Source of the DNA: Nitrospirota bacterium
Lineage (GTDB): Bacteria; Nitrospirota; Thermodesulfovibrionia; UBA6902; DSMQ01
Reading direction: 5' to 3'
Length of the DNA stretch: 26,968 nucleotides
Assembly (NCBI GenBank): GCA_016207865.1
Contig: JACQZD010000006.1
Location: forward strand, 1-26,968
Positions 13,354 to 20,437 of the stretch are shown here, in pieces. Numbering within the stretch: position 1 is the stretch's first letter; each line of letters opens with the position of its first letter. A program made the position numbers and the translations under genes. Below the pieces are notes generated by a model that was not told the origin of the DNA, ran no database searches, and worked only from the letters and a program-made list of their open reading frames with translations.

Positions 13354-14012
13354 TCCTTGGTCTCCTTTTCAATTTTGCCTTCTTTCAGATAAATTACCCT
13401 GTGACCGGTGTTTTTAAACAATGCGTCATGATGGGTTGCTATAATCAGGGTGGTGCCCCGCAGATTAATCTCTCTGAAGAGCTTTATGATTGTGTCTGCA
13501 GTGCCGGGGTCCAGATTCCCGGTAGGCTCATCGGCCAGCAGGACATTGGGTTTTGACACTATGGCCCTTGCTATTGCCGCCATCTGCTGTTCTCCGCCTG
13601 AAAGATGGCGCGGGAACTCGTGCGCCTTGTGCTTCATGCCGATGCTTGCGAGCACGTCATTTACGTTTTCTTTTATCTCTTTTGAGTCTATCCCGTGAAT
13701 TCTGAGGGCCAGTGCTATGTTGTCAAACACAGTAACATTCGGCAGCAGCCTGAAGTCCTGAAACACAACGCCGATGGTTCTCCTTAAGAAAGGCACGGCG
13801 CCCTGTTTTAATTTTCCCGTGTCCTGCCCTGCGACAGAGACAGTGCCTTTGTCAGGGCGTTCTGCGGCATAAATCAGCTTAAGCAGAGTTGTTTTTCCGG
13901 CTCCGCTCGGGCCGGTGATATAAATGTGTTCGCCTTTTTCAATTGTGAGGGTTATATCCGAAAGGGCGGCCTCGTTGTCATAAAATTTTGAGACATCGGA
14001 GAATTGAATCAT
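13350..14012 (-). CDS. ftsE: Cell division ATP-binding protein FtsE
   Basis: A 220-residue ABC ATPase, the usual FtsE length. Walker A GPSGAGKT at 34-41, Q-loop in VVFQDFRLLPNVTVFDNIALAL, signature LSGGEQQMAAIARAI, Walker B VLLADEPTGNLD and switch histidine in IIATHHD. It sits on the cytoplasmic face of FtsX at the septum. The start overlaps the stop of the transketolase C-half (14009-14012), so it is translationally coupled to a carbon-metabolism gene, an unusual neighbour. Confidence 0.95.
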   Translation of the reverse strand: MIQFSDVSKFYDNEAALSDITLTIEKGEHIYITGPSGAGKTTLLKLIYAAERPDKGTVSVAGQDTGKLKQGAVPFLRRTIGVVFQDFRLLPNVTVFDNIALALRIHGIDSKEIKENVNDVLASIGMKHKAHEFPRHLSGGEQQMAAIARAIVSKPNVLLADEPTGNLDPGTADTIIKLFREINLRGTTLIIATHHDALFKNTGHRVIYLKEGKIEKETKD

Positions 14013-15004
14013 TTCCTGAGCCCCTCTCTTGCCGTTTCTGCGATAGCTTCAGGCGTAAGTTCGTAAAGCTTTAATAATTCATCAGGAGAGCCTGAACAGC
14101 CGAAGGTATCTTTTATCCCAATCCTTTTTACCGGTATGGGGTAATTCTCAGAGAGGAATTCGCACACGGCCCCGCCGAGCCCGCCGATAATTGAATGCTC
14201 TTCCGCCGTTATGATAAGCCTGGAGTTTTTTGCGGCGTTCAAAACGGCTTTTTCATCAAGCGGCTTTATTGTGGACATATTGATAACGCCTGCGTCAATC
14301 CCTTCATTTTTAAGCATTGCCGAAGCCTTAAGCGCAGTATCCACCATGATGCCCGCCGCTATTATATTTACATCTTTTCCCTGACTAAAAACATGGGCGC
14401 GCCCGATTTCAAATTTATAGTCAACAGGCATAATCTGAGGGACTTTTGCCCTTCCGAGCCTGACATAAACAGGGCCGGTAAAGTTCGCAATCACATTGAT
14501 TACCGAGGCAGTCTCAATCGCATCGGCAGGTACGATTACGGTCATGTTGGGCAATGCCCTCATCAGCGCTATGTCTTCAAGCGCCTGATGCGAGGCCCCG
14601 TCCTCTCCGACAGTTATTCCGCCGTGTGTGGCTACGAGTTTTACATTTGTATTTGAATAGCATACGACCAGCCTTATCTGGTCCCACGCCCTTCCTGTTT
14701 CAAATATTGCAAACGTTGACGCAAAAGGGACTTTCCCCGTAATTGCCAGGCCTGCGGCAGTCCCGACCATGTCCTGCTCAGAGACGCCGAGATTAAAAAA
14801 TCTCTCTGGGAATGCCTTTGCGAATTTCACGGTCTTGGTGGAGCCCGAGAGGTCTGCGTCAAGAACTACGATGTCGTTTCTTTTTTTGCCGAGTTCAAGC
14901 AGGGTTTCACCATATGCGTCTCTCGTGGCTTTGGACGGCAGCGCATTTGTCTTTTCTTCTGACTTCTGGCTTCTGACTCCTGACTCCTGTGTCCTCTCTC
15001 CCAT
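14009..15004 (-). CDS. Transketolase, C-terminal subunit (pyrimidine-binding and C-terminal domains)
   Basis: A 331-residue protein forming the second half of a split transketolase. It contains the pyrimidine-binding domain of the ThDP site (LGVSEQDMVGTAAGLAITGKVPFASTFAIF, with the activating glutamate in SEQD) and the C-terminal domain (AAGIMVDTALKA, IITAEEHSIIGGLGGAV). With the N-half it transfers two-carbon units in the pentose phosphate pathway. The ATG at 15004 directly follows the TAA of the N-half. The first 20 or so residues (GERTQESGVRSQKSEEK) come from a heptanucleotide array and are foreign to the family. Conserved sequence begins near ATRDAYGETLLELG, with no other start codon before it. 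Confidence 0.92.
   Translation of the reverse strand: MGERTQESGVRSQKSEEKTNALPSKATRDAYGETLLELGKKRNDIVVLDADLSGSTKTVKFAKAFPERFFNLGVSEQDMVGTAAGLAITGKVPFASTFAIFETGRAWDQIRLVVCYSNTNVKLVATHGGITVGEDGASHQALEDIALMRALPNMTVIVPADAIETASVINVIANFTGPVYVRLGRAKVPQIMPVDYKFEIGRAHVFSQGKDVNIIAAGIMVDTALKASAMLKNEGIDAGVINMSTIKPLDEKAVLNAAKNSRLIITAEEHSIIGGLGGAVCEFLSENYPIPVKRIGIKDTFGCSGSPDELLKLYELTPEAIAETAREGLRK
14958..14999. repeat. Heptanucleotide array encoding a transketolase N-terminus
   Basis: Six units in register: TCTGACT, TCTGGCT, TCTGACT, CCTGACT, CCTGTGT, CCTCTCT. On the coding strand they read AGTCAGA/AGTCAGG. The array ends two bases before the start codon complement (15002-15004). The same unit AGTCAGG appears in carA at the window end. 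Confidence 0.85.
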
Positions 15005-15841
15005 TTATCCAATCTCCTTCAGCGCTTTTTCAAGCTCTTCGCGCGACGGCGCAAGGCCGTGATACTCCACCTTTCCTTCAAAAAAAGATACGCCTTTGCC
15101 TTTTACCGTATGGGCAATTATCACAGTGGGTTTGCCTTTAACTGCTTCCGCTTTGTCCAGCGCGGCAAGTATTTCCTTCATGTTATGCCCGTCAATCTCA
15201 ATTACATTCCAGCCGAAGGCAGTCCATTTGTCATGCACGGGGGCTATCCGCATTACCTCTTCCACAGGACCGTCTATCTGAAGCCCGTTATTGTCAACCA
15301 CGGCGCAAATGTTATCAAGTTTGTAATGAGCCGCGGTCATGGCCGCCTCCCATATCTGTCCCTCCTGAATCTCGCCGTCTCCTGTTATGCAGAAAACCCG
15401 CGCCGGATTTTTATCAAGCCTTAATCCGAGGGCAATGCCGTTAGCCACGGAAAGCCCCTGTCCAAGAGAGCCGGTTGAAATTTCAACGCCCGGAACTGTT
15501 TCACAGCACGGATGTCCCTGAAGCGAGCTGTCAATTTTTCTGAGAGTCAAAAGAGTTTCAATGTCAAAATAGCCTGCCTTTGCCAAAACAGAATAGAGCA
15601 GGGGGGCTGCATGTCCTTTTGAGAGGATAAAACGGTCTCTTTCCTTTAATTTCGGGTTATCAGGATTGAAGTTCATCTTGGAGAAATAGATTGCAACTGC
15701 GACATCCGCGGCTGACAGCGAGCCTCCGGTGTGGCCGGAGCCTGCTTCAGTCAGCATTCGGAGAATGTATTTCCTTATTTCCTTTGCAATGCCTTCAAGT
15801 GTCTTGATGTCTCTGATTTTTCCTGCTGTTTTCTGAGTCAT
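15005..15841 (-). CDS. Transketolase, N-terminal (ThDP-diphosphate binding) subunit
   Basis: A 278-residue protein with the transketolase N-domain: SGHTGGSLSAADVAVAIYF, RDRFILSKGHAAPLLYSVLA, GSLGQGLSVANGIALGLRL and the ThDP/Mg motif GDGEIQEGQIWEA...VVDNN. The C-terminal part includes HTVKGKGVSFFE. It pairs with the C-half encoded immediately downstream (stop TAA abutting ATG). AAGGAG lies 11 bases before the ATG at 15841 and 8 bases before an in-frame TTG at 15844; the ATG was chosen. It is the first gene of a six-gene minus-strand operon running to ctpA. Confidence 0.93.
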   Translation of the reverse strand: MTQKTAGKIRDIKTLEGIAKEIRKYILRMLTEAGSGHTGGSLSAADVAVAIYFSKMNFNPDNPKLKERDRFILSKGHAAPLLYSVLAKAGYFDIETLLTLRKIDSSLQGHPCCETVPGVEISTGSLGQGLSVANGIALGLRLDKNPARVFCITGDGEIQEGQIWEAAMTAAHYKLDNICAVVDNNGLQIDGPVEEVMRIAPVHDKWTAFGWNVIEIDGHNMKEILAALDKAEAVKGKPTVIIAHTVKGKGVSFFEGKVEYHGLAPSREELEKALKEIG

Positions 15842-15894
15842 CAATGATTAAACTCCTTATGAGCGGAATTAAAATTTGTAATTTCCTTGTTTCT

Positions 15895-15988
15895 GTCATT
15901 CCGTCCCGACGCATCGGGAGTGCGGAATCCAGTGGGTTATGGTTTTGCAGTACAACATCTGGATACTCCGGTCAAGCCGGAGTATGAC
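15895..15988. repeat. REP-like palindrome pair upstream of the transketolase operon
   Basis: Left unit GTCATTCCGTCCCGACGCAT (from 15895), with TCCCGA..TCGGGA inside, and right unit GATACTCCGGTCAAGCCGG ending AGTATGAC at 15988. The outer halves face each other across about 35 bases. It lies between trpD and the transketolase gene. The rest of the 15845-16059 gap shows no gene and no clear terminator. Confidence 0.7.
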
Positions 15989-16059
15989 AAATATTTATGT
16001 TGAAAACAATTATAAAACTATGAGGCAATTATTAGCAATAGGAGAATGAATTTGAGAGA

Positions 16060-17070
16060 TTAAAATCTGTTCGTAAACACCCTGACCTCTTCCAGTTTCT
16101 TCAATGCCGCGCCTGAATCTATTGCATGTGACGCCTTTTCTACCGCATCAGAAAGGGTTTTGGCGGAATCGCCTGCTATCAGCGCCGCCGCCGTGTTCAT
16201 CAGGACAATATCCCTTTTCGGTCCTTTTTCACCGTTCAATATACCAAGGGTTATCTTTGAATTTTCCTCAGCCGTGCCTCCGAGCAAATCGTCTTTCTTA
16301 GCCCTTGAAAGCCCTAAATCCTCAGGCGCTATGTAATATGTATCAACCCTGTTGTTTCTTAATTCCGAGACTTTTGTCCTGTCTGTGATTGTTATCTCAT
16401 CAAGTCCGTCTTCGCCGTGAACGACAAATGCGTGTATTGTTCCCAAATTGCCGAGCGCCTCTGCAAGCGGTTTTGTGAGTTCTCCGCTGAAAACCCCTAA
16501 AACCTGCCTCTTGGCATTGGCCGGGTTTGTCAGCGGACTCAGTATATTGAATATAGTCCTTATGCCCATCTCCTTACGCGGCCCGACGGCATATTTCATA
16601 GCAGGGTGAAAAAGCGGGGCAAATAAAAATCCAAAGCCCGTGGCCTTCAGACATTCCTCAACTGTCTCAGGCTTAAGGTCTATTTTTACGCCCAAGGCCT
16701 CAAGCACATCCGCGCTTCCCGAACGGCTTGAGACCGAGCGGTTGCCGTGCTTTGCCACAGGCACGCCGCAGGCCGCCGTAATCAGGGCGGTAGTGGTGGA
16801 GATATTAAAGGTGTGAGCCATATCGCCGCCGGTGCCGCAGGTATCAACAGTGAATTCAGGTGCATTTATCCTTGCCGACTTTTCACGCATGACCTTTGCC
16901 GCGCCGGTAATCTCCTGAACCGTCTCGCCTTTCATCCGCAAGGCTGTAAGAAAAGAGGCAATCTGCGCGTCAGAGGCCTGGCCCTCCATAAGGTCTTTCA
17001 TCGCCCCGATCATTTCTTTTTCAGAAAGGTCTATGCCTTCAACAAGGATTTTAATGGCTTCTTTAATCAT
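16060..17070 (-). CDS. trpD: Anthranilate phosphoribosyltransferase
   Basis: A 336-residue protein, normal for TrpD, which joins anthranilate and PRPP in tryptophan synthesis. Motifs: VDTCGTGGDMAHTFNIST (PRPP site, 75-92), KHGNRSVSSRSGSADVLEALGV, and GPRKEMGIRTIFNILSPLTNPA. AAGGAG lies 6 bases before the ATG at 17070. No other trp gene is in the window, so it is split from its pathway here. A perfect TTGACA lies on this strand at 17134-17129, but its -10 partner is poor. Confidence 0.95.
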   Translation of the reverse strand: MIKEAIKILVEGIDLSEKEMIGAMKDLMEGQASDAQIASFLTALRMKGETVQEITGAAKVMREKSARINAPEFTVDTCGTGGDMAHTFNISTTTALITAACGVPVAKHGNRSVSSRSGSADVLEALGVKIDLKPETVEECLKATGFGFLFAPLFHPAMKYAVGPRKEMGIRTIFNILSPLTNPANAKRQVLGVFSGELTKPLAEALGNLGTIHAFVVHGEDGLDEITITDRTKVSELRNNRVDTYYIAPEDLGLSRAKKDDLLGGTAEENSKITLGILNGEKGPKRDIVLMNTAAALIAGDSAKTLSDAVEKASHAIDSGAALKKLEEVRVFTNRF

Positions 17071-17163
17071 GGCGTCTCCTTAAAGTTTTGTTGTGGTTTA
17101 AGACAAGGTATTTTAACATAATGCATCCTGTCAAGAGGGAAATGAAGGGGGCGGTTGAAGATA

Positions 17164-17424
17164 TTATTTATATGTTAATGGATAATTTTCGGGATGTTCT
17201 AAGATTTCTGTGTTTAAATCTACATCTAATTTAGGCCAGTATAAGTGATGACCGTGCAATAACTCCACATCAGTGATTGATGATATTTTCGCATCTTTAA
17301 ACCAGGGATATTCGTTGAAAGGGAGGAAGTATTCTCTACCTTTCAAATAAACCCAAAAACCATGTTCTGAAATATTAGTTATTTCTGGTTTTAAGATGTT
17401 CTTTCCATTTTTTAATGATTTCAT
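17164..17424 (-). CDS. DUF2442 domain protein
   Basis: An 86-residue protein from ATG 17424 (MKSLKNG). The block EITNISEHGFWVYLKGREYFLPFNEYPWFKDAKISSITDVELLHGHHLYWPKLDVDLNTEIL is typical DUF2442. The family is often paired with DUF4160 and is suspected to be a toxin-antitoxin-like unit, without proven function. It overlaps the 3' end of the DUF4160 gene by 50 bases in another frame. A TTG 5 codons upstream is an alternative start. Confidence 0.85.
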   Translation of the reverse strand: MKSLKNGKNILKPEITNISEHGFWVYLKGREYFLPFNEYPWFKDAKISSITDVELLHGHHLYWPKLDVDLNTEILEHPENYPLTYK

Positions 17425-17623
17425 TTTTGCGCCTTTCAATAATTTTTTGCAAAGAATTTAATTGCTTTGCGGAAAACCCTGAATAATTTACTAATGCAAT
17501 AGTCGGTTCTAACCAAAACTTTGCTTCTCCTTCTGGAGAAATGACATGAACATGAATTCTATCTTCTTCTTTTGAGAAAAAATGGAATCTATAATTTCCT
17601 ATTTTGAATACTGTCGGACTCAA
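17375..17623 (-). CDS. DUF4160 domain protein
   Basis: An 82-residue protein: PTVFKIGNYRFHFFSKEEDRIHVHVISPEGEAKFWLEPTIALVNYSGFSAKQLNSLQKIIERRKNEI. The HVHV and AKFWLEP blocks identify DUF4160. It is the first gene of the DUF4160/DUF2442 pair. The start is TTG at 17623; GGAGGACGGGG lies some 10-20 bases upstream. A -10-like TATAAT is present on this strand in the A/T-rich stretch at about 17650. Confidence 0.85.
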   Translation of the reverse strand: MSPTVFKIGNYRFHFFSKEEDRIHVHVISPEGEAKFWLEPTIALVNYSGFSAKQLNSLQKIIERRKNEIIKKWKEHLKTRNN

Positions 17624-17804
17624 TGTTTATTATCCCCGTCCTCCATAAAAAAATTATACCATATTTTTTGTAGAAAAGTAGGAAATAGAATAATCACTGT
17701 CGCGGTTTTTTGAAGATGTAGTCAATAAAAAAATGGCTTGACGTTATCTGGGGAATTTTGCTGCACTTTCACAGTGAATAATATGCAAAATTTTAAGAAC
17801 CCTG

Positions 17805-17827
17805 GATTCCCGCCTTCGCGGGAATGA
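17805..17827. repeat. REP-like unit, single
   Basis: GATTCCCGCCTTCGCGGGAA followed by TGAC is a near-perfect hairpin (TTCCCGC/GCGGGAA, with CTTC between). Same family as the other units. The surrounding gap 17640-17923 contains A/T-rich sequence and no other recognisable feature. Confidence 0.75.
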
Positions 17828-17923
17828 CGTATTTTTGTTGGAATCGTAGTTTTTGGATAATCTCTGTGCCCTCATGTTTTTTTGCCGTTGAAATATGGAA
17901 TATTATTATGGGAAAATTAAAGC

Positions 17924-18106
17924 ATGAAAAATAAATCTGAAAAATCAATAAATGCGATTTTTAAAGAAGGCACTCCTATAGACAAAGCTTTAAAGAAGGC
18001 AGTTCAAGAAGCACTTATGCGCCACAAACAGGCTGGCAACCCTATTGTTGTCTGGCGTAATGGCAAGATTGTCTGGCTCAAACCTGAAGAGATTGTAGTA
18101 CAATAA
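17924..18106 (+). CDS. Small conserved protein, 60 residues
   Basis: The sequence KSINAIFKEGTPIDKALKKAVQEALMRHKQAGNPIVVWRNGKIVWLKPEEI has the look of a real small gene: an amphipathic helix followed by a beta-hairpin with VVWRNGKIVWL. I recognise similar proteins (GTPIDxAL...GNPIVVWRDGKIVWL) from related genomes but no function is known. The size suggests an antitoxin or regulator, but no partner gene is adjacent. Its stop faces the DUF488 stop 16 bases away. Confidence 0.7.
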   Translation: MKNKSEKSINAIFKEGTPIDKALKKAVQEALMRHKQAGNPIVVWRNGKIVWLKPEEIVVQ

Positions 18107-18122
18107 AAATTACTAAAAAACC

Positions 18123-18551
18123 TCACGTTGGCGCCCAGACCTTCCCTTTGTCAATTATATGCTCAACGGCCCAGCCTTTTTGGTGCAGGGCCCTTGCAAT
18201 GAAACGCCTGTGGCATTTCCATGGAAAATGTTCCGCGCAGATTATTACCGACAGTTTTTCAGCGGCAAGGCACTCCAGCTTATTTATCCCTGATTCAAAT
18301 TCTGCGGTATGCGTATAGGCTTCATAACCGCCTTTTCTAAAGCCTCCGAGTTCTCTGCCTAAATGATGATATGCAAATCCTTCACCGCGGAGAAACGGCT
18401 CAAGGTTTTCTTTTCTGAAGTGCTCAAACTTGCTTTTTGGAAAACTGCGCACGTCAATGACGGCTTCTATGCCGTAAGAATTGATGATTTCAATAAAATC
18501 CTCCGCACTCCGCTGACCTGTGCCGAGGGTGTATATCTTTCTTGCCGGCAT
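18123..18551 (-). CDS. DUF488 family protein
   Basis: A 142-residue protein with DUF488 features: YTLGTGQRSAEDFIEIINSYGIEAVIDVRSFPKSKFEHFRKENL, YHHLGRELGGFR and a cysteine-bearing strand SVIICAEHFPWKCHRRFIA. The family has no settled function; the conserved histidine/cysteine positions suggest an enzyme. The ATG at 18551 gives the conserved N-terminus (MPARKIYTLG). In-frame ATG 18566 and TTG 18569 would add a few residues. No Shine-Dalgarno stands out. The gene is divergent from rpsU. Confidence 0.85.
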   Translation of the reverse strand: MPARKIYTLGTGQRSAEDFIEIINSYGIEAVIDVRSFPKSKFEHFRKENLEPFLRGEGFAYHHLGRELGGFRKGGYEAYTHTAEFESGINKLECLAAEKLSVIICAEHFPWKCHRRFIARALHQKGWAVEHIIDKGKVWAPT

Positions 18552-18610
18552 TGAAAATAATAACATCAATCAGGTGGGAAAAGCTCATGATTTTACCTGT
18601 CAAGAAGTTC

Positions 18611-18639
18611 TTGATTAAATAAGCATGAAAGGGTATATT
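18611..18639 (+). promoter_or_regulatory. Promoter of the rpsU-dnaG-rpoD operon
   Basis: TTGATT (18611-18616), 17-base spacer, TATATT (18634-18639), about 75 bases before rpsU. The leader in between is very A/T-rich. Confidence 0.6.
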
Positions 18640-18716
18640 ATTACAACCTATTACAAAACTTAAGGAATTAAGATATAAATATGATAAAAATTATAAAAAA
18701 AAGGGGGGAGAGATGA

Positions 18717-18917
18717 ATGCCCTTTGTGAGAATAGGGGATAATGACTCTTTTGAAAATGCCCTCAGGAAGTTTAAGAAGCAGTGCGAGAGGGAAGGCATA
18801 CTTTCTGAGATCAAAAAGAGAGAGCATTACGACAAACCCAGCGTAAAAAAGAAAAAGAAGGCAATTGCCGCCAGAAAAAAGGCGCTTAAAAGGACGAAGG
18901 TTTATCCTGCGAGATAA
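18717..18917 (+). CDS. rpsU: 30S ribosomal protein bS21
   Basis: A 66-residue basic protein with VRIGDNDSFENALRKFKKQCEREGILSEIKKREHYDKPSVKKKKK, the bS21 pattern. bS21 sits on the 30S platform near the anti-Shine-Dalgarno. The ATG at 18717 follows GGGGGGAG by 6 bases. An out-of-frame ATG at 18713 overlaps the spacer. First gene of a macromolecular synthesis operon (rpsU, dnaG, rpoD). Confidence 0.95.
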   Translation: MPFVRIGDNDSFENALRKFKKQCEREGILSEIKKREHYDKPSVKKKKKAIAARKKALKRTKVYPAR

Positions 18918-18928
18918 AGAGATAACTA

Positions 18929-19375
18929 ATGCCTTTATCTGAAAAACTGTCTGAAGATTTGAAAGCCGCTCTGAAAGCCGGCGATAAGGATACTGTATCA
19001 GTCATCAGGATGGTCAGGGCGCTGATTAAAAACAGGGAGATAGATAAAAAGGCTTCCCTTAGCGATGAGGAAATCTATACGATCCTCAACTCTATGATAA
19101 GGCAGAGGAAGGATTCCATAGAGCAGTTTTCAAAAGGGGGCAGGGAAGACCTTGTGAGGCAGGAGACCAAAGAACTTGCCATAGTTCAATCTTATCTGCC
19201 GCCTCAGATTTCAGAGGATGAACTGAAGGTTATGGTGAGCGGTGCAATTGCCGAGGCAGGGGCGGCGGGGATTAAGGATATGGGCAAGGTAATGAAGTTA
19301 ATCACGCCTAAGGTAAAAGGACAGGTTGACGGCAGGCTGCTGAGCGACTTTGTCAAACAGGCACTGGAGAAATAA
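18929..19375 (+). CDS. yqeY: GatB/YqeY domain protein
   Basis: A 148-residue protein, full YqeY length: LSEDLKAALKAGDKDTVSVIRMVRALIKNREIDKKASLSDEEI, MIRQRKDSIEQFSKGGREDLVRQE and LPPQISEDELKVMVSGAIAEAG. The domain is the tRNA-binding tail of GatB-type amidotransferases; the free-standing protein has no firm role. It is commonly found between rpsU and dnaG. The stop TAA abuts the next ATG. Confidence 0.93.
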   Translation: MPLSEKLSEDLKAALKAGDKDTVSVIRMVRALIKNREIDKKASLSDEEIYTILNSMIRQRKDSIEQFSKGGREDLVRQETKELAIVQSYLPPQISEDELKVMVSGAIAEAGAAGIKDMGKVMKLITPKVKGQVDGRLLSDFVKQALEK

Positions 19376-20332
19376 ATGTTACTAAAAAAACTTTATGAAA
19401 CAGTTGTATCAAAGGGTATTGAGGCAGACCCGAGGGGCAAAGACTCTGTGCTCCGTGAGCTTGAGAAACGGAAGAATGCATTTAATGAACTGAAAGATGA
19501 GGACAAGGCTTTTTTTGATGCGGAGACCCTGAAAAATCCCTATGCCGACACAAGGATTCTTCACGGGACCGGAGATGAAGATGTTAAGTGCGCCATTCTC
19601 GGGATTGATATGGAAGTAGGCGAGGTATTGCTTGCGGACCGGCTTTCGGCAAAGGGCAAAAAGGTGGACCTGATTATTTCCCACCATCCTGAGGGCAGGG
19701 CCTATGCAAATTTTTACGAGGTTATGCGCATGCAGGCGGATATTTTAAATAAATTCGGCGTCCCCATAAATATCGCAGAAGACCTTCTTGACGGCAGGAT
19801 TAAAGAGGTTGAAAGAAAATTAAGCCCTGTAAATCATACGAGGGCGGTTGACGCCGCCGTACTCCTCGGCATCCCTTTTTTATGCGTTCACACGCCTGCG
19901 GACAACATGGTTGCAAGTTATCTTCAAAGACTTTTTGATGAGAAAAAACCTGATACAATTGATGATGCGCTTAAGATACTGAAGGCAGTTCCTGAGTATG
20001 ACGAGGGCCGGAAGAACAATGCAGGACCGAGGATACTTTTGGGTTCAAAGGAAAGAAGGGCCGGCCGGGTCTTTGTTGATATGACCGGAGGCACTGAGGG
20101 GTCCAAGGATATTTTTGAAAGCCTTGCCAATTCGGGCGTCGGCACAATTGTGGCAATGCACCTCAGCGAAGACCACAGGAAAAAGGCTGAGAAATACCAT
20201 ATTAATGTTGTGATTGCAGGGCATATCTCAAGCGATAATCTGGGGCTGAACCTGATGTTTGACGAGGTGCAGAAACTCGGCGCGATAGAACTGCTTCCCT
20301 GTTCTGGTTTCAGAAGGTTCAGCAGGATTTAA
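19376..20332 (+). CDS. NIF3-like protein
   Basis: A 318-residue protein related to the NIF3 (NGG1-interacting factor 3) family, probably the metal-binding DUF34 fold. Visible elements are CAILGIDMEVGEVLLADRL, LIISHHPEGRAYANFYEV, HTRAVDAAVLLGIPFLCVHTPADN and the C-terminal TIVAMHLSEDHRKKAEKYHINVVIAGHISSDNLGLNLMFDEVQKLG, which supply His/Asp/Glu for a dinuclear metal site. The biochemical role is unsettled. It is translationally coupled to yqeY (TAA-ATG, with GGAG in the yqeY end). Confidence 0.85.
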   Translation: MLLKKLYETVVSKGIEADPRGKDSVLRELEKRKNAFNELKDEDKAFFDAETLKNPYADTRILHGTGDEDVKCAILGIDMEVGEVLLADRLSAKGKKVDLIISHHPEGRAYANFYEVMRMQADILNKFGVPINIAEDLLDGRIKEVERKLSPVNHTRAVDAAVLLGIPFLCVHTPADNMVASYLQRLFDEKKPDTIDDALKILKAVPEYDEGRKNNAGPRILLGSKERRAGRVFVDMTGGTEGSKDIFESLANSGVGTIVAMHLSEDHRKKAEKYHINVVIAGHISSDNLGLNLMFDEVQKLGAIELLPCSGFRRFSRI

Positions 20333-20380
20333 TTTTTTGAATCATCACTGTCCGGTTTTAAAAGATTAAATTAAGTGGCT

Positions 20381-20403
20381 GTCATTCCGGCTGGTCCGGA
20401 ATC
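20381..20403. repeat. REP-like unit inside the rpsU-rpoD operon
   Basis: GTCATTCCGGCTGGTCCGG followed by AATC, one base different from the unit at 9660. It lies between the NIF3-like gene and dnaG, so it is transcribed in the operon. Upstream frames through it should not be counted as dnaG. Confidence 0.8.
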
Positions 20404-20437
20404 TTTCCTTATAAATACTATTTTTGAATATAAGATA

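Noticed and set aside
17100..17134. trpD promoter from the perfect TTGACA at 17134-17129
   Set aside because: At 16-18 bases the -10 candidate is ATACCT-like; TAAAAT lies only 13 bases away. Not strong enough to list.
20375..20437. Upstream extension of dnaG
   Set aside because: It translates the REP unit at 20381-20403; conserved DnaG sequence begins just after the ATG at 20438.
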